Assembly: GCA_963761015.1 (NCBI GenBank)
Contig: CAVXFL010000020.1
Span: forward strand, 757,730-821,729
Length of the DNA stretch: 64,000 bases
DNA from: CAVXFL01 sp963761015
GTDB lineage: Bacteria > Pseudomonadota > Alphaproteobacteria > Acetobacterales > Acetobacteraceae
Direction: 5' to 3'
Shown here: piece after piece, positions 1 through 8,223 of the stretch
Numbering within the stretch: position 1 is the first letter of the stretch
Layout: the number at the start of each line of letters is the position of its first letter
Notes under the pieces: model-generated
What the model was told of the DNA's origin: nothing
Seen by the model: the letters and a program-made list of their open reading frames with translations, nothing else
Database searches by the model: none
Program-made: the position numbers and the translations under genes

Positions 1-50
1 GACCTCGCTTCGCCGTGGCAGCCTCGGTCGGGGAAGATTCGCCGGCAACG

Positions 51-884
51 TTACCCTGGCCTCGAGGATGACGCGCCGGGACCCGCTGAGGAACCCAAGC
101 TCGGTGCGGACTGAGCACCGGCTACCCACTTGATACCGTAATACGTAAGGAATTTTTCCTCATAGGCCTGATCGACCGTTGTGGATGCGCCGTATTCGGG
201 GCTGTCCTTCACCCTCTGACGATCGACATTGAGGTTCACCAGGCGGTCCGTCCAATCGATGTCTCGTGCCGACCCTGGCGAGATCAAGACCTTCTTCCCC
301 GGCCACCAGTTCTTGGTATCGACGACGAGATAATGGATTCTCCAATCGGCATCGTCCACGAGGCAGTCCTCAAGGTGCCCAATCTCGCCGTCGCTGGCAT
401 GAATATGGTACCCGGTGACCGCTTCTATACTGCGGAGATGCGGATCGTCGTCGCGTCGCCGGGCATCGGCAAATTCCTGCTCGCGCCGCCCGGATTCCGG
501 GTCGTGTGACGCCGCCATCGGGCCTCCCACATAGCCGTAGCCACCCCAGTATAGCCCGGCACCCCAATACGGACTCCGGCCGTAGTAATCGTAAACGTTG
601 ATCTCCGTCTGCCGCGACACAGGCCGATCGGTGTCGATATCCGGGCTGTCCTTGACCTGCTGCATGGTCAATGCAACCGAGAATTGTCGTCCGTTCGTAT
701 CGAGGTGCCCCAGGACCGAGGGGGGCAGAAGGACTTTGCGGCCGGACAGCCATTTGCCGGTATCGACGACCAACCAGCGGACCGTCCAGCTCGCGTCGTC
801 GAACAGAAAGTCGCTCACGGTGCCCAGCAGACCGTCGGTTGCCGCAATGGCGTAGCCCTTGATCGCCGATGCAGTCCACAACAT
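51..884 (-). CDS. Double PRC-barrel domain protein
   Basis: This 277-residue protein contains two PRC-barrel domains, at about residues 1-80 and 145-235. Each has the pattern 'G..I..DG.IG.v.D.LfDD..W.vR.LVVDT..W..g.kVLl.P', and both end in a 'VKDSP' stretch. The linker is rich in Tyr and Gly. PRC-barrels are small beta-barrels found in the photosynthetic reaction-centre H subunit, RimM and many stress or envelope proteins of unknown role; no partner can be named here. The start is supported by a GAGGAG Shine-Dalgarno eight bases or so upstream. The C-terminus is low-complexity Ser/Ala/Gly/Pro. It looks monocistronic. The family assignment is secure; the function is unknown. Confidence 0.88.
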   Translation of the reverse strand: MLWTASAIKGYAIAATDGLLGTVSDFLFDDASWTVRWLVVDTGKWLSGRKVLLPPSVLGHLDTNGRQFSVALTMQQVKDSPDIDTDRPVSRQTEINVYDYYGRSPYWGAGLYWGGYGYVGGPMAASHDPESGRREQEFADARRRDDDPHLRSIEAVTGYHIHASDGEIGHLEDCLVDDADWRIHYLVVDTKNWWPGKKVLISPGSARDIDWTDRLVNLNVDRQRVKDSPEYGASTTVDQAYEEKFLTYYGIKWVAGAQSAPSLGSSAGPGASSSRPG

Positions 885-1041
885 TGCATGCTCCTCATTA
901 CGCTTGCGTCTCCCGCCGATTCGGGGCGCTTGAAAGTGGAATCAAACGTTTGCACTCAGTTCGTCAGAGCCGTGTTCCAGTAGGCATCGGCCTTCTGGCT
1001 CCGCTGATCGAAGTGGCCTCGCGCCGTGAACTGGTCATGGT

Positions 1042-1212
1042 TCACCTGCGGGGCGGCGTCCATGGCTCGGCGGCGGTGATGTTCTGCTTACCGGGAAGTG
1101 GATGGTTCACCGCGTCGGTTGCGGCAGGCTCGGCCGCGAACAGCGGGGGCGCAAGACCAGGGCCGAAAGAAATACATGCTGCCAACGAGCTGACCAGAGT
1201 CGAGCGTTTCAT
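1042..1212 (-). CDS. Small exported protein, function unknown
   Basis: A 56-residue frame begins MKRSTLVSSL and has a classical signal peptide: a positive start, a hydrophobic core, then a 'LFAAEPA' cleavage-like site near residue 27. The mature part would be about 30 residues, with no cysteines and no motif I recognise. A purine-rich GAGACGGA lies just upstream of the ATG. A longer frame to 1296 exists, but the signal peptide and the ribosome site favour the internal ATG. The gene is short and unrecognised, so it could be spurious. It lies downstream of the slipin gene on the same strand, 80 bp away. Confidence 0.42.
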   Translation of the reverse strand: MKRSTLVSSLAACISFGPGLAPPLFAAEPAATDAVNHPLPGKQNITAAEPWTPPRR

Positions 1213-1292
1213 CTGTTCCGTCTCTTTGTTGCGGCTTTGACCCGACGCCGATACGCGGCATGGCTGCCAATCGCTGTCCCTCGGGCTCTTCT

Positions 1293-2126
1293 TCACTGCA
1301 CGCCCAATGCGACACTCTCGGGGAGCGGAGCACGATTGGCGATGCCGGCGCCCGGTGCCTTCGTGGCCTTGTCGAGAAGCTGCAAGAACGGCTTGACGAT
1401 GTCGAGCGGCATCGGGAAGATGACCGTGGAATTCTGTTCCGCGCCGATTTCCGTCAATGTTTGCAGGTAGCGCAACTGCATGGCGGCCGGAACGCTCGCA
1501 AGGATCTCGGCGGCGTCGACGAGGGTCTGGGCAGCTTGGAACTCGGCTTCCGCATGAATGATCTTGGCGCGGCGGTCGCGTTCCGCTTCCGCCTGCTTCG
1601 CGATCGCCCTGATCATGTTCTCGGTGAGCTCGACGGTTCTGATCTCGACGTTGCTCACCTTGATGCCCCAGGTTTCGGTCTGGGCGTCCAAGATGCTCTG
1701 GACGTCGGTGCTGAGCTTCTTTCGTTCGGAGAGCATCTCGTCGAGTTCGTGTTGACCCAGTACCGCGCGCAGGGTCGTCTGGGCGAGCATAACGGTGGCG
1801 GGAAGGAACGACTGAACCTGGATAATGGCCCGTTCGGGGTTGACGACGTTGAAGTACAGCACCGCGTCGACCTTCATCGACACGTTGTCGTGGGAGATCA
1901 CGTCCTGGGTCGGGATCTCGATGACCTGGATGCGCAAATCCACGCGCACCATCTCCTGCACGAAGGGAATCATCAGAACGATACCGGGGCCCTTCACCGC
2001 CTGGAAGCGGCCAAAGGTGAAGACCACGGCCCGCTCGTATTGCCGCACGATTTTCACCGTCGCGGTGATCAGGACCAAGGCTACAACTACGGCTAGCGGA
2101 ATGAGATACAGAAGCGAGAAGGCCAT
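1293..2126 (-). CDS. SPFH/Band-7 membrane protein (slipin/stomatin family)
   Basis: The 277-residue product has one N-terminal transmembrane helix (about residues 5-25), then an SPFH/Band-7 domain to about 190 ('YERAVVFTFGRF..VKGPGIVLMIPFV'; 'VDLR...IPTQDVISHDNV'). An Ala/Glu-rich coiled coil follows ('AEAERDRRAKIIHAEAEFQAA') and then a C-terminal tail. This is the architecture of prokaryotic slipins, which oligomerise on the inner membrane and organise lipid or protease microdomains. Slipins often pair with an NfeD-family partner, but none is encoded next to it. I chose the start at 2126 because AAGGAG lies seven bases upstream; the frame stays open to 2264, but those residues look non-coding. 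Confidence 0.9.
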   Translation of the reverse strand: MAFSLLYLIPLAVVVALVLITATVKIVRQYERAVVFTFGRFQAVKGPGIVLMIPFVQEMVRVDLRIQVIEIPTQDVISHDNVSMKVDAVLYFNVVNPERAIIQVQSFLPATVMLAQTTLRAVLGQHELDEMLSERKKLSTDVQSILDAQTETWGIKVSNVEIRTVELTENMIRAIAKQAEAERDRRAKIIHAEAEFQAAQTLVDAAEILASVPAAMQLRYLQTLTEIGAEQNSTVIFPMPLDIVKPFLQLLDKATKAPGAGIANRAPLPESVALGVQ

Positions 2127-2341
2127 GGGTTGCTCCTTCAGAGCCGGAGTGACAGACCTGCGGCTTGGCGGAAGCTTGCCGAATAGCTCGATGTGAGCGC
2201 CGGTGGACGTCAATCGGGGCGCAATCGGTGTAGCGTTACCAAGGACTGCGGTGCAGCATACCAATCGATGATGCTGCCACGGTAGGCTCGGAAACTACTT
2301 ACTGGCGCCCGTCCCTCGCTTGAATGAGGCATCCTGTGCCT

Positions 2342-2847
2342 CTTGTCAGACCCCAGTCCCGCCAGATCGCCGACTATCTGAATGCGCGCGGTATCCGGAC
2401 GCAGACCGGCGGACGCTGAGGGTGTCGGGGCGGTCCACCAAATCCTGACGGGAGACCTACATCGGCCGCCATCGCTTCAACGTGCCGGGCAAGCGTAAGG
2501 GAGAGCAGAAGTCTGAAGACGAGATCGTCGACGTGGCGGTCGAGCCGATCATCGACGCGGAGGAGTTCGCTGAACTTCAGGCGGTCATGGACAATCGCGT
2601 GACGCCGGAACTGCTGCGTCGGTTTGGGGTCGAGGCGCGCAAAAAGATCAGGAATCGGGAGGGCGGTTTCCGGCGCCATCATCTCCACGCACTAGTGCGG
2701 CGGGTGGAGGTCGGAGCAGACGAAATTCGGATCGGGGGATCGAAGCCAAGGCTCCTCCAGACGCTTGTTGCGTCTGGACGAAACTATGGAGTGGAAACTG
2801 CGGCGCACGGCGTTCGCAGTTTCGTTCCGAATTGGCTCCCGGAGTAG
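2342..2847 (+). pseudogene. Serine recombinase C-terminal remnant
   Basis: Joining three frames reconstructs the 'recombinase' domain and C-terminus of a large serine recombinase. The first segment reads 'IADYLNARGIRTQTGG', the second 'WGVGAVHQILT', and the third 'ETYIGRHRFN' followed by 'DVAVEPIIDAEEF' and the tail 'IRIGGSKPRLLQTLVA' ending 'GVRSFVPNW'. One extra base near 2419 creates the stop after TQTGGR, and a second extra base lies near 2451. The N-terminal catalytic resolvase domain with its serine is absent, so the gene is dead. The reading frame runs into the 3' end of tRNA-Asn on the opposite strand. It is probably the relic of an integrative element at this tRNA. Confidence 0.8.
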
Positions 2848-2908
2848 GACTCGAACCTACGACCCAGCGGTTAACAGCCGCTTGCTCTACCAACTGAGCT
2901 ATCCGGGA
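2833..2908 (-). tRNA. tRNA-Asn (anticodon GTT)
   Basis: The minus strand folds as a canonical tRNA. The 7-bp acceptor stem is TCCCGGA/TCCGGGA with discriminator G and an encoded CCA. The anticodon stem AGCGG/CCGCT carries the loop CTGTTAA (anticodon GTT), and the T arm contains GGTTCGAGTCC. A degenerate serine recombinase frame reads into its 3' end from the other strand, consistent with past use as an integration site. Confidence 0.96.
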
Positions 2909-3008
2909 ATGCCCGGGGCGAGCATATAGCGGCAGCGCCGGGCCGAGACAACAGACCCCTCTTCGGGGCCGATTGGCAGGATTCCGGGCCGGTGTTATCT
3001 CGGGCGCG

Positions 3009-3095
3009 GGCCCTCTGTCGGAATTGGTAGACGAACGCGACTCAAAATCGCGCGCCCGCGAGGGCGTCCCGGTTCGAATCCGGGGAGGGCCACCA
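3009..3095 (+). tRNA. tRNA-Leu (anticodon CAA)
   Basis: A long-variable-arm (class II) tRNA of 87 nt. The acceptor stem is GGCCCTC/GAGGGCC with discriminator A and an encoded CCA. The anticodon stem is CGCGA/TCGCG with loop CTCAAAA (anticodon CAA, reads UUG), followed by a variable arm and a T loop with GGTTCGAATCC. It stands on the opposite strand from tRNA-Asn, 100 bp away, so the two are divergent and not co-transcribed. Confidence 0.95.
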
Positions 3096-3110
3096 ATCCC
3101 GCGCGCTAGA

Positions 3111-3416
3111 CTACCCCTGGCCGGCGGCGAACTTGGCCTTCTGCTCGGGCGTCGCGTCCTTCTGGTGCTGCGCCTGCCACTCCGTGTACGGCATGCCGTA
3201 CACGATCTCGCGCGCCTCCGGATCGGCGAGCGCGACGCCGCGCGCCTCGGCGGCCTCGCGATACCAGCGCGACAGGCAGTTGCGGCAGAATCCGGCCAAA
3301 TTCATCAGATCGATGTTCTGCACGTCGCTGCGCTCGCGCAGGTGCTCCATAAGCCGGCGGAACGCGGCGGCCTCCAGTTGCGTGCGGGTCGCCTCGTCGA
3401 ACTGCGGCGCTGTCAT
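3111..3416 (-). CDS. DUF1244 family protein
   Basis: A 101-residue protein matching the short DUF1244 family of Alpha- and Gammaproteobacteria: an acidic helical start, 'RLMEHLRERSDVQN.DLMNLAGFCRNC' with two nearby cysteines, 'LSRWY', then 'YGMPY.EW...HQ'. Family members have a small helical fold and no known biochemical role. The ATG at 3416 gives the usual family length; a much longer minus-strand frame covering this gene and the kinases is only an antisense shadow. It lies immediately 3' of, and converges with, tRNA-Leu. Confidence 0.9.
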   Translation of the reverse strand: MTAPQFDEATRTQLEAAAFRRLMEHLRERSDVQNIDLMNLAGFCRNCLSRWYREAAEARGVALADPEAREIVYGMPYTEWQAQHQKDATPEQKAKFAAGQG

Positions 3417-3506
3417 GCGGGTCTCCTCGCCTCGTGAGCCTGCCCCGAACATGGCGTCGCGGCGGCCGCTTCGCCATATTGGCGCGCGGCAACGAAGGGG
3501 GCGGCC

Positions 3507-4814
3507 ATGGTCTGGGACGACGCGCGGGCCAGGACGACGCTGCGGGCCATCTTCGACGCGGCCGTCGCCAGCGCCGATCCGCACCGGGTGCTCGCCGCAC
3601 ATCTGCCGGACAAGCCGGTCCCGGGCGCGCGGGTGGTGGTCGTGGGCGCCGGCAAGTCCGCCGCCGTCATGGCGGCGGCGCTGGAGCAGGCGTGGCCGGA
3701 CGTGGACCTCTCCGGCCTCGTCGTCACCCGCTACGGCCACGCGGTCCCGACCGGGCGCATCGAGGTGATGGAGGCGTCGCACCCGGTGCCCGACACGAAC
3801 AGCGAAAAGGCCGCGCGGCGCATGCTGGAGCGGGTCGCCGGGTTGCGTTCCGGCGATCTGGTGCTCGCGCTGATTTCCGGCGGCGGCTCGGCGCTGCTGG
3901 CCCTGCCGGCGCCCGGCCTGACGCTCGCCGACAAGCAGGCGGTGAACCGCGGCCTGCTCGCCTCGGGCGCCACCATCCACGAGATGAACTGCGTGCGGAA
4001 GCACCTCTCCGCGATCAAGGGCGGGCGGCTGGCCGCCGCCGCCGCGCCGGCGCGCGTCGTCACGCTCGCCATCAGCGACGTGCCCGGCGACGACCCGGCG
4101 GTGATCGCCTCGGGGCCGACGGTGCCCGATCCCACCACCTTCGCCGACGCCCGCGCGCTGGTGGCCCGTTACGGGCTGACCGTCTCGCCGCAAGTGGCCG
4201 CCCGGCTCGAACAGGACGCGGACGAAACGCCGAAACCGGGGCTGTTGCCGGACGCCGCCGATTTCCGCCTGATCGCCACCCCGGAGATGGCGCTGCGCGC
4301 CGCCGCCAAGGCGGCGAAGCGCGCCGGCCTCGCGCCGTTCATCCTGGGCGACGCGCTGGAGGGCGAGAGCCGCGAGATGGGGATCGTGCTCGCCGGCATC
4401 GCGCGCAGCGTGCGCGCGCATGGCGAGCCGCTGAAGCCGCCTGCCGTGCTGCTCTCGGGCGGCGAGTCGACCGTCACCATGCGCCGCGGGCATTCCGGGC
4501 ACGGCGGGCGCAACACGGAATTTCTGCTCGGCCTCGCAGTCGCGCTGGCCGGCACGCCGGCGATCTGGGCCGCGGCCGGCGACACCGACGGCATCGACGG
4601 CAGCGAGGACGCGGCCGGCGCGATCGTCACGCCCGACACGCTGGCGCGGGCGCGGGCGCGGGGGCTCGATCCGCGGGCGATGCTGGACGGGCACGACAGC
4701 TACTCGCTGTTCGCGGACCTCGACGATCTGATCGTCACCGGCCCGACGCTCACCAACGTCAACGACGTTCGCGCCATTCTGGTCGCCCCCGATCTTCGTC
4801 CGGGGCGGGCCTGA
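3507..4814 (+). CDS. ttuD: Glycerate 2-kinase (TtuD/GckA, MOFRL family)
   Basis: This 435-residue protein has the two-domain class II glycerate kinase layout. The N-terminal DUF4147 domain has 'VVGAGKSAAVMA' (about 44-55), 'SHPVPDTNS' (about 91-99) and 'LISGGGSALL' (about 122-131). The C-terminal MOFRL domain has 'LSGGESTVT', 'GRNTEFLL' and a terminal 'TGPTLTNVNDVRA'. The family phosphorylates D-glycerate to 2-phosphoglycerate; older literature calls TtuD a hydroxypyruvate reductase. Pyruvate kinase starts three bases after its stop, so the two are co-transcribed and turn glycerate carbon into pyruvate through enolase. This recalls the ttuD-ttuE arrangement of tartrate utilisation in Agrobacterium, though no tartrate genes are visible here. 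Confidence 0.92.
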   Translation: MVWDDARARTTLRAIFDAAVASADPHRVLAAHLPDKPVPGARVVVVGAGKSAAVMAAALEQAWPDVDLSGLVVTRYGHAVPTGRIEVMEASHPVPDTNSEKAARRMLERVAGLRSGDLVLALISGGGSALLALPAPGLTLADKQAVNRGLLASGATIHEMNCVRKHLSAIKGGRLAAAAAPARVVTLAISDVPGDDPAVIASGPTVPDPTTFADARALVARYGLTVSPQVAARLEQDADETPKPGLLPDAADFRLIATPEMALRAAAKAAKRAGLAPFILGDALEGESREMGIVLAGIARSVRAHGEPLKPPAVLLSGGESTVTMRRGHSGHGGRNTEFLLGLAVALAGTPAIWAAAGDTDGIDGSEDAAGAIVTPDTLARARARGLDPRAMLDGHDSYSLFADLDDLIVTGPTLTNVNDVRAILVAPDLRPGRA

Positions 4815-4817
4815 ACC

Positions 4818-6251
4818 ATGGTCCTGCGCCCCAGGCTGCGCCGGCACCGGCGGACCAAGATCGTCGCGACATTGGGTCCGGCCAGTTCCACCGCCGAGGT
4901 GATCGCGCGCCTGTTCCACGCCGGCGCGGACGTGTTCCGGCTGAATTTCTCCCACGGCACCCACGAGGACCACGCCAGCCGCATCGACATCATCCGCGGG
5001 TTGGAGAAGGAGACCGGGCGGCCGATCGGCATTCTGGCAGACGTGCAGGGGCCGAAGCTGCGCGTCGGGCGGTTCGGCGGCGGGCGGGTGCATCTGCAGA
5101 CCGGCCAGAGCTTTCGCCTCGACCTCAATCCGGTGCCCGGCAACGCGAGCCGCGTGCAATTGCCGCACCCGGAAATCATCGCCGCCGCCGGCATCGGCAC
5201 CACGCTGTTGCTGGACGACGGCAAGCTGCGGCTGCGCGTCGTGCACCAGCGCGACGATCACCTGGAATGCGAGGTGGTGGTCGGCGGCCCGCTCTCCGAC
5301 CGCAAGGGCGTGAACGTGCCCGACGTGGTGCTGCCGATCCCGGCGCTGACCGAGAAGGACCGCGCGGATTCCGCCTTCGCGCTCGACCACGGCGTCGACT
5401 ACATCGGCCTTTCCTTCGTGCAACACGCGGAGGACGTGGCCGAGGCGAAGCAGATCGCCAATGGCCGCGCCTGGATCATGACCAAGCTCGAAAAGCCGCA
5501 GGCGGTGGACAATCTGGACGCCATCCTGGCGCTGTCCGACGCGGTGATGGTGGCGCGCGGGGATCTCGGCGTGGAGCTGCCGCCCGAAGAGGTGCCGCTG
5601 GTGCAGAAGCGCGTCGTGCGCGCCGCGCGCCAGCTCGGGCGGCCGGTGGTGGTCGCCACGCAGATGCTGGAGAGCATGATCAACGCGCCCGCGCCGACCC
5701 GCGCCGAGGCCTCGGACGTCGCGACCGCCGTGTTCGACGGCGCGGACGCGGTGATGCTGTCGGCCGAGACCGCGGCCGGCCAGTATCCGTTCGAGGCGGT
5801 CAACATCATGGACCGCATCGTCGCGCGGGTGGAACAGGACCCCGGCTGGCGCGACATCATCGAGGCCAGCCGCCCGGAGCCGGAACATTCATCGGCCGAT
5901 GCGATCGCCGCCGCGGCGCGGCAGGTGGCGCACACGATCAGCGCCCGCGCGATCGCGGCCTACACCGAATCCGGTTCCACCGCGCTCCGGGTCGCGCGCG
6001 AGCGGCCGGAGGCGCCGGTGCTCGGGGTGACGACCAACGGCGCGACGGCGCGGCGGCTGGCCGTCGCCTGGGGCGTGCACGCCGTCGTCACCGCGCCCAC
6101 CCACACGATGACGGAGACCGTCGCGCGGGCCTTGCGGACCGCGCAGCAGGAAGGTTTCGCCGAATTGGGCGAGGAGATCATCGTCGTCGCCGGCATCCCG
6201 TTCGGCCAGCCGGGGACCACGAACGCGTTGCGCGTCGCGCGGCTGAAGTAG
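4818..6251 (+). CDS. pyk: Pyruvate kinase
   Basis: The 477 residues show the full pyruvate kinase signature. 'KIVATLGPAS' is at about residues 14-23 and 'FRLNFSHG' at about 40-47, which supplies the substrate and K+ site residues. 'IMTKLEKPQA' contains the catalytic lysine, 'MVARGDLGVELP' is present, and 'VATQMLESMI' precedes the C-terminal domain with 'AYTESGSTA'. It converts phosphoenolpyruvate and ADP to pyruvate and ATP in the cytosol. Only three bases separate it from the glycerate kinase, implying translational coupling and a role in glycerate/glyoxylate or tartrate catabolism; it may not be the main glycolytic isozyme. Confidence 0.96.
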   Translation: MVLRPRLRRHRRTKIVATLGPASSTAEVIARLFHAGADVFRLNFSHGTHEDHASRIDIIRGLEKETGRPIGILADVQGPKLRVGRFGGGRVHLQTGQSFRLDLNPVPGNASRVQLPHPEIIAAAGIGTTLLLDDGKLRLRVVHQRDDHLECEVVVGGPLSDRKGVNVPDVVLPIPALTEKDRADSAFALDHGVDYIGLSFVQHAEDVAEAKQIANGRAWIMTKLEKPQAVDNLDAILALSDAVMVARGDLGVELPPEEVPLVQKRVVRAARQLGRPVVVATQMLESMINAPAPTRAEASDVATAVFDGADAVMLSAETAAGQYPFEAVNIMDRIVARVEQDPGWRDIIEASRPEPEHSSADAIAAAARQVAHTISARAIAAYTESGSTALRVARERPEAPVLGVTTNGATARRLAVAWGVHAVVTAPTHTMTETVARALRTAQQEGFAELGEEIIVVAGIPFGQPGTTNALRVARLK

Positions 6252-6312
6252 CTCGCGAAACCGCGACGGACGATCATTCGAACTCTGCCCGGCGCTGGCA
6301 TCTCGTGCCCGT

Positions 6313-6344
6313 CACTCTCCAAGTTGGGGCGAGCTTGGAGAGTG
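6313..6344. terminator. Perfect 11-bp hairpin between convergent pyk and catalase
   Basis: CACTCTCCAAG at 6313-6323 and its exact complement CTTGGAGAGTG at 6334-6344 enclose a 10-base loop. It sits between two converging genes, 61 bp after pyk and 26 bp after the catalase stop, where a bidirectional terminator is expected. There is no clear T-tract, so it may instead be an RNA-stabilising stem or depend on other factors. Confidence 0.55.
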
Positions 6345-6370
6345 GCGGCGATATCAGCCTTCGCTCATGG

Positions 6371-7858
6371 CTATTGCGGGCATCGGCGCTTTGCGGCCAT
6401 CGGCGCGGCGCTGGCGCGCACCTTGGTCTCGATGCGCCGACCGATCTCGCGGTCGATGTTCTTCCAGTAGTCGAACGCGCGCTCGAGCACCGGCGAGCGC
6501 ACGCCGCCGAGCAGGGCGCCGGCGACCGTCTCGACAAGCGCGTCGCGCTGCTTGTCACTGAAGACGTCCCGAACCAGTGCGCCTGCCTGGGAGAAGTCAT
6601 CGTCCTCCGCGCGCAGCGTATAGGCGTGGCGGACCATTTCTCCGTCGCTTTCCCAGCCATCGTCCACCGGGCCAGTCTCGTCGGCCCAGCTTCGTCCGCT
6701 GCTATTGGGCGCATAGACCGGAGCGTTGCCGCTGTGGTGGTAGGCCATCTGACCATTGAACATGTAGCTGTTCACCGGAACCTTGGGCTGATTGACCGGC
6801 AACTGGTGGAAGTTCGTACCAATGCGGTTCCGTTGCGCGTCATTATAGGCAAAGGCGCGCCCCAGCAGCATCTTGTCCGGCGAAAGCCCGACGCCGGGCA
6901 CCGTGTTGCCCGGAGAGAAGGCTGCCTGCTCGATTTGCGCAAAGAAATTCTCCGGATTCCGGTTGAGCGTCATCTTGCCGACCTTGATCAGCGGATAATC
7001 CGCGTGCGGCCAGATCTTTGTGAGGTCGAAGGGATTGAGCCGGTAGGTCTTAGCCTCGGCATAGGGCATCACCTGGACGGACAGCGACCAGCTCGGATGC
7101 TCGCCGCGCGTGATCGCCTCGAACAGGTCGCGCCGGTGGAAGTCGGCATCGGCACCCGCCATGGCCGCGGCTTCGGCATTTGTGAAGTTCTTGACGCCCT
7201 GATCGCTGATGAAGTGATACTTCACCCAGAATTTTTTGCCCTGCGCATTGATCCACATATAGGTGTGCGAGCTATAGCCGTTCATGTTCCGCCAGCTGCG
7301 CGGCAGGCCCCGATCACCCATCAGATACGTCACCTGGTGCGCGGACTCGGGGTTTAGTGTCCAGAAGTCCCACTGCATGTGATTATCGCGCAGGCCGCTA
7401 TCCGGCAGCCGTTTTTGGCTGCGGATGAAATGCGGGAATTTCATGGTGTCGCGAATGAAGAATACCGGCGTGTTGTTGCCGACAAGGTCGTAATTGCCTT
7501 CGTCGGTGTAGAATTTGAGCGAGAAGCCGCGGACATCGCGCCAGGTGTCGGGGCTGCCTCCCTCGCCGGCCACGGTGGAAAACCGTGCGAGCATCTCGGT
7601 CTTGACGCCCTTCTGGAAAACAGCGGCCTTGGTATAGGTCGAGACATCTGCCGTCGTTTCAAACACGCCGAATGCGCCAGATCCCTTGGCATGAGGCTGA
7701 CGTTCGGGAACCATCTCGCGATTGAAGTGCGCCATCTGCTCCAGGAAATGCACATCGTGAAGCAGGATGGGACCGTCAGGGCCGATGGTCAGCGAGTTGC
7801 GGTCGCTGCGCGCCGGCGCACCGGTGCTCATGGTCGAGCCGGTGGTTTGCTCAGTCAT
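6371..7858 (-). CDS. katA: Heme catalase, small-subunit (clade 3) type
   Basis: The 495-residue product is a monofunctional heme catalase that dismutates hydrogen peroxide in the cytosol. Visible landmarks are 'REMVPERQPHAKGSGAFG' with the catalytic histidine, 'DLVGNNTPVFFIRD' with the distal-pocket asparagine, and 'RAFAYNDAQRNRIG' with the proximal tyrosine heme ligand. The length fits the small-subunit, NADPH-binding clade and lacks the C-terminal domain of KatE-type enzymes. The start at 7858 is fixed by AGGAG eight bases upstream; the frame remains open further but with non-coding sequence. An FNR/FixK-like box lies 186 bp upstream of the start codon. The choice of symbol katA is by clade only. 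Confidence 0.95.
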   Translation of the reverse strand: MTEQTTGSTMSTGAPARSDRNSLTIGPDGPILLHDVHFLEQMAHFNREMVPERQPHAKGSGAFGVFETTADVSTYTKAAVFQKGVKTEMLARFSTVAGEGGSPDTWRDVRGFSLKFYTDEGNYDLVGNNTPVFFIRDTMKFPHFIRSQKRLPDSGLRDNHMQWDFWTLNPESAHQVTYLMGDRGLPRSWRNMNGYSSHTYMWINAQGKKFWVKYHFISDQGVKNFTNAEAAAMAGADADFHRRDLFEAITRGEHPSWSLSVQVMPYAEAKTYRLNPFDLTKIWPHADYPLIKVGKMTLNRNPENFFAQIEQAAFSPGNTVPGVGLSPDKMLLGRAFAYNDAQRNRIGTNFHQLPVNQPKVPVNSYMFNGQMAYHHSGNAPVYAPNSSGRSWADETGPVDDGWESDGEMVRHAYTLRAEDDDFSQAGALVRDVFSDKQRDALVETVAGALLGGVRSPVLERAFDYWKNIDREIGRRIETKVRASAAPMAAKRRCPQ

Positions 7859-8043
7859 ATGTATTTCTCCTGTCGCGCGACACCCCCGGGCGGAGCATCC
7901 TTCCCGTCCGCAGCGGGGAGGGAGTCCGGTGAAGCCGCAGCCAAACGCCGACCACGTCCGAACCATGGTCACAGTCTGGAATGCTGCCTCGGGAACCTGG
8001 TCAAATCGTCGGCCGACGTTGCGCCGCCCGCGAATTCCGAGCC

Positions 8044-8057
8044 TTGACCTAGATCAA
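8044..8057. promoter_or_regulatory. FNR/FixK/ANR-like box upstream of catalase
   Basis: The sequence TTGAC-CTAG-ATCAA matches the CRP/FNR-superfamily consensus TTGAT-N4-ATCAA in nine of ten half-site positions. It lies 186 bp upstream of the leftward catalase gene and downstream of the histidine kinase stop, so the catalase is the plausible target. No experimental evidence is available; a 14-bp site of this quality can also occur by chance. Apart from this box and the transposase scrap at 8098-8216, I see nothing in the 365-bp gap 7859-8223. Confidence 0.4.
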
Positions 8058-8097
8058 GAGCCTTCGTGGCGGCTTGCCGGCCGTATCGCAATGGAGG

Positions 8098-8216
8098 GTT
8101 CGCGCGCATCGGTTGAACAACTCCTGGTCCCCGACCTCGCGAGCGGACGAGATCGTGGTGATGGACGACCTGAGCAGCCACAAAGATCCCGAGGTTGAGA
8201 GCGCTGCCTCGGCCTC
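8098..8216 (+). pseudogene. IS630-family transposase fragment
   Basis: Reading 'VEQLLVPDLASG' in one frame and 'DEIVVMDDLSSHKDPEV' in the next reproduces the central part of IS630/Tc1-mariner transposases. The intact family has 'VEQVLVPTLRPGD.VVMDNLSSHK', and this segment holds the second catalytic aspartate. A one-base shift lies between the two parts near 8135. Only about 40 codons survive and no terminal repeats are recognisable, so it is a relic and not an active element. Confidence 0.65.
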
Positions 8217-8223
8217 CACATGG

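Noticed and set aside
3111..5888. A 925-residue minus-strand frame spanning the kinases and ending in the DUF1244 protein
   Set aside because: Only its last 101 residues look like a protein family; the rest is antisense to glycerate kinase and pyruvate kinase.
3434..7357. A 1,307-residue plus-strand frame overlapping both kinases and the catalase
   Set aside because: Highly Arg/Ala-rich, out of frame with two certain genes and antisense to a third.
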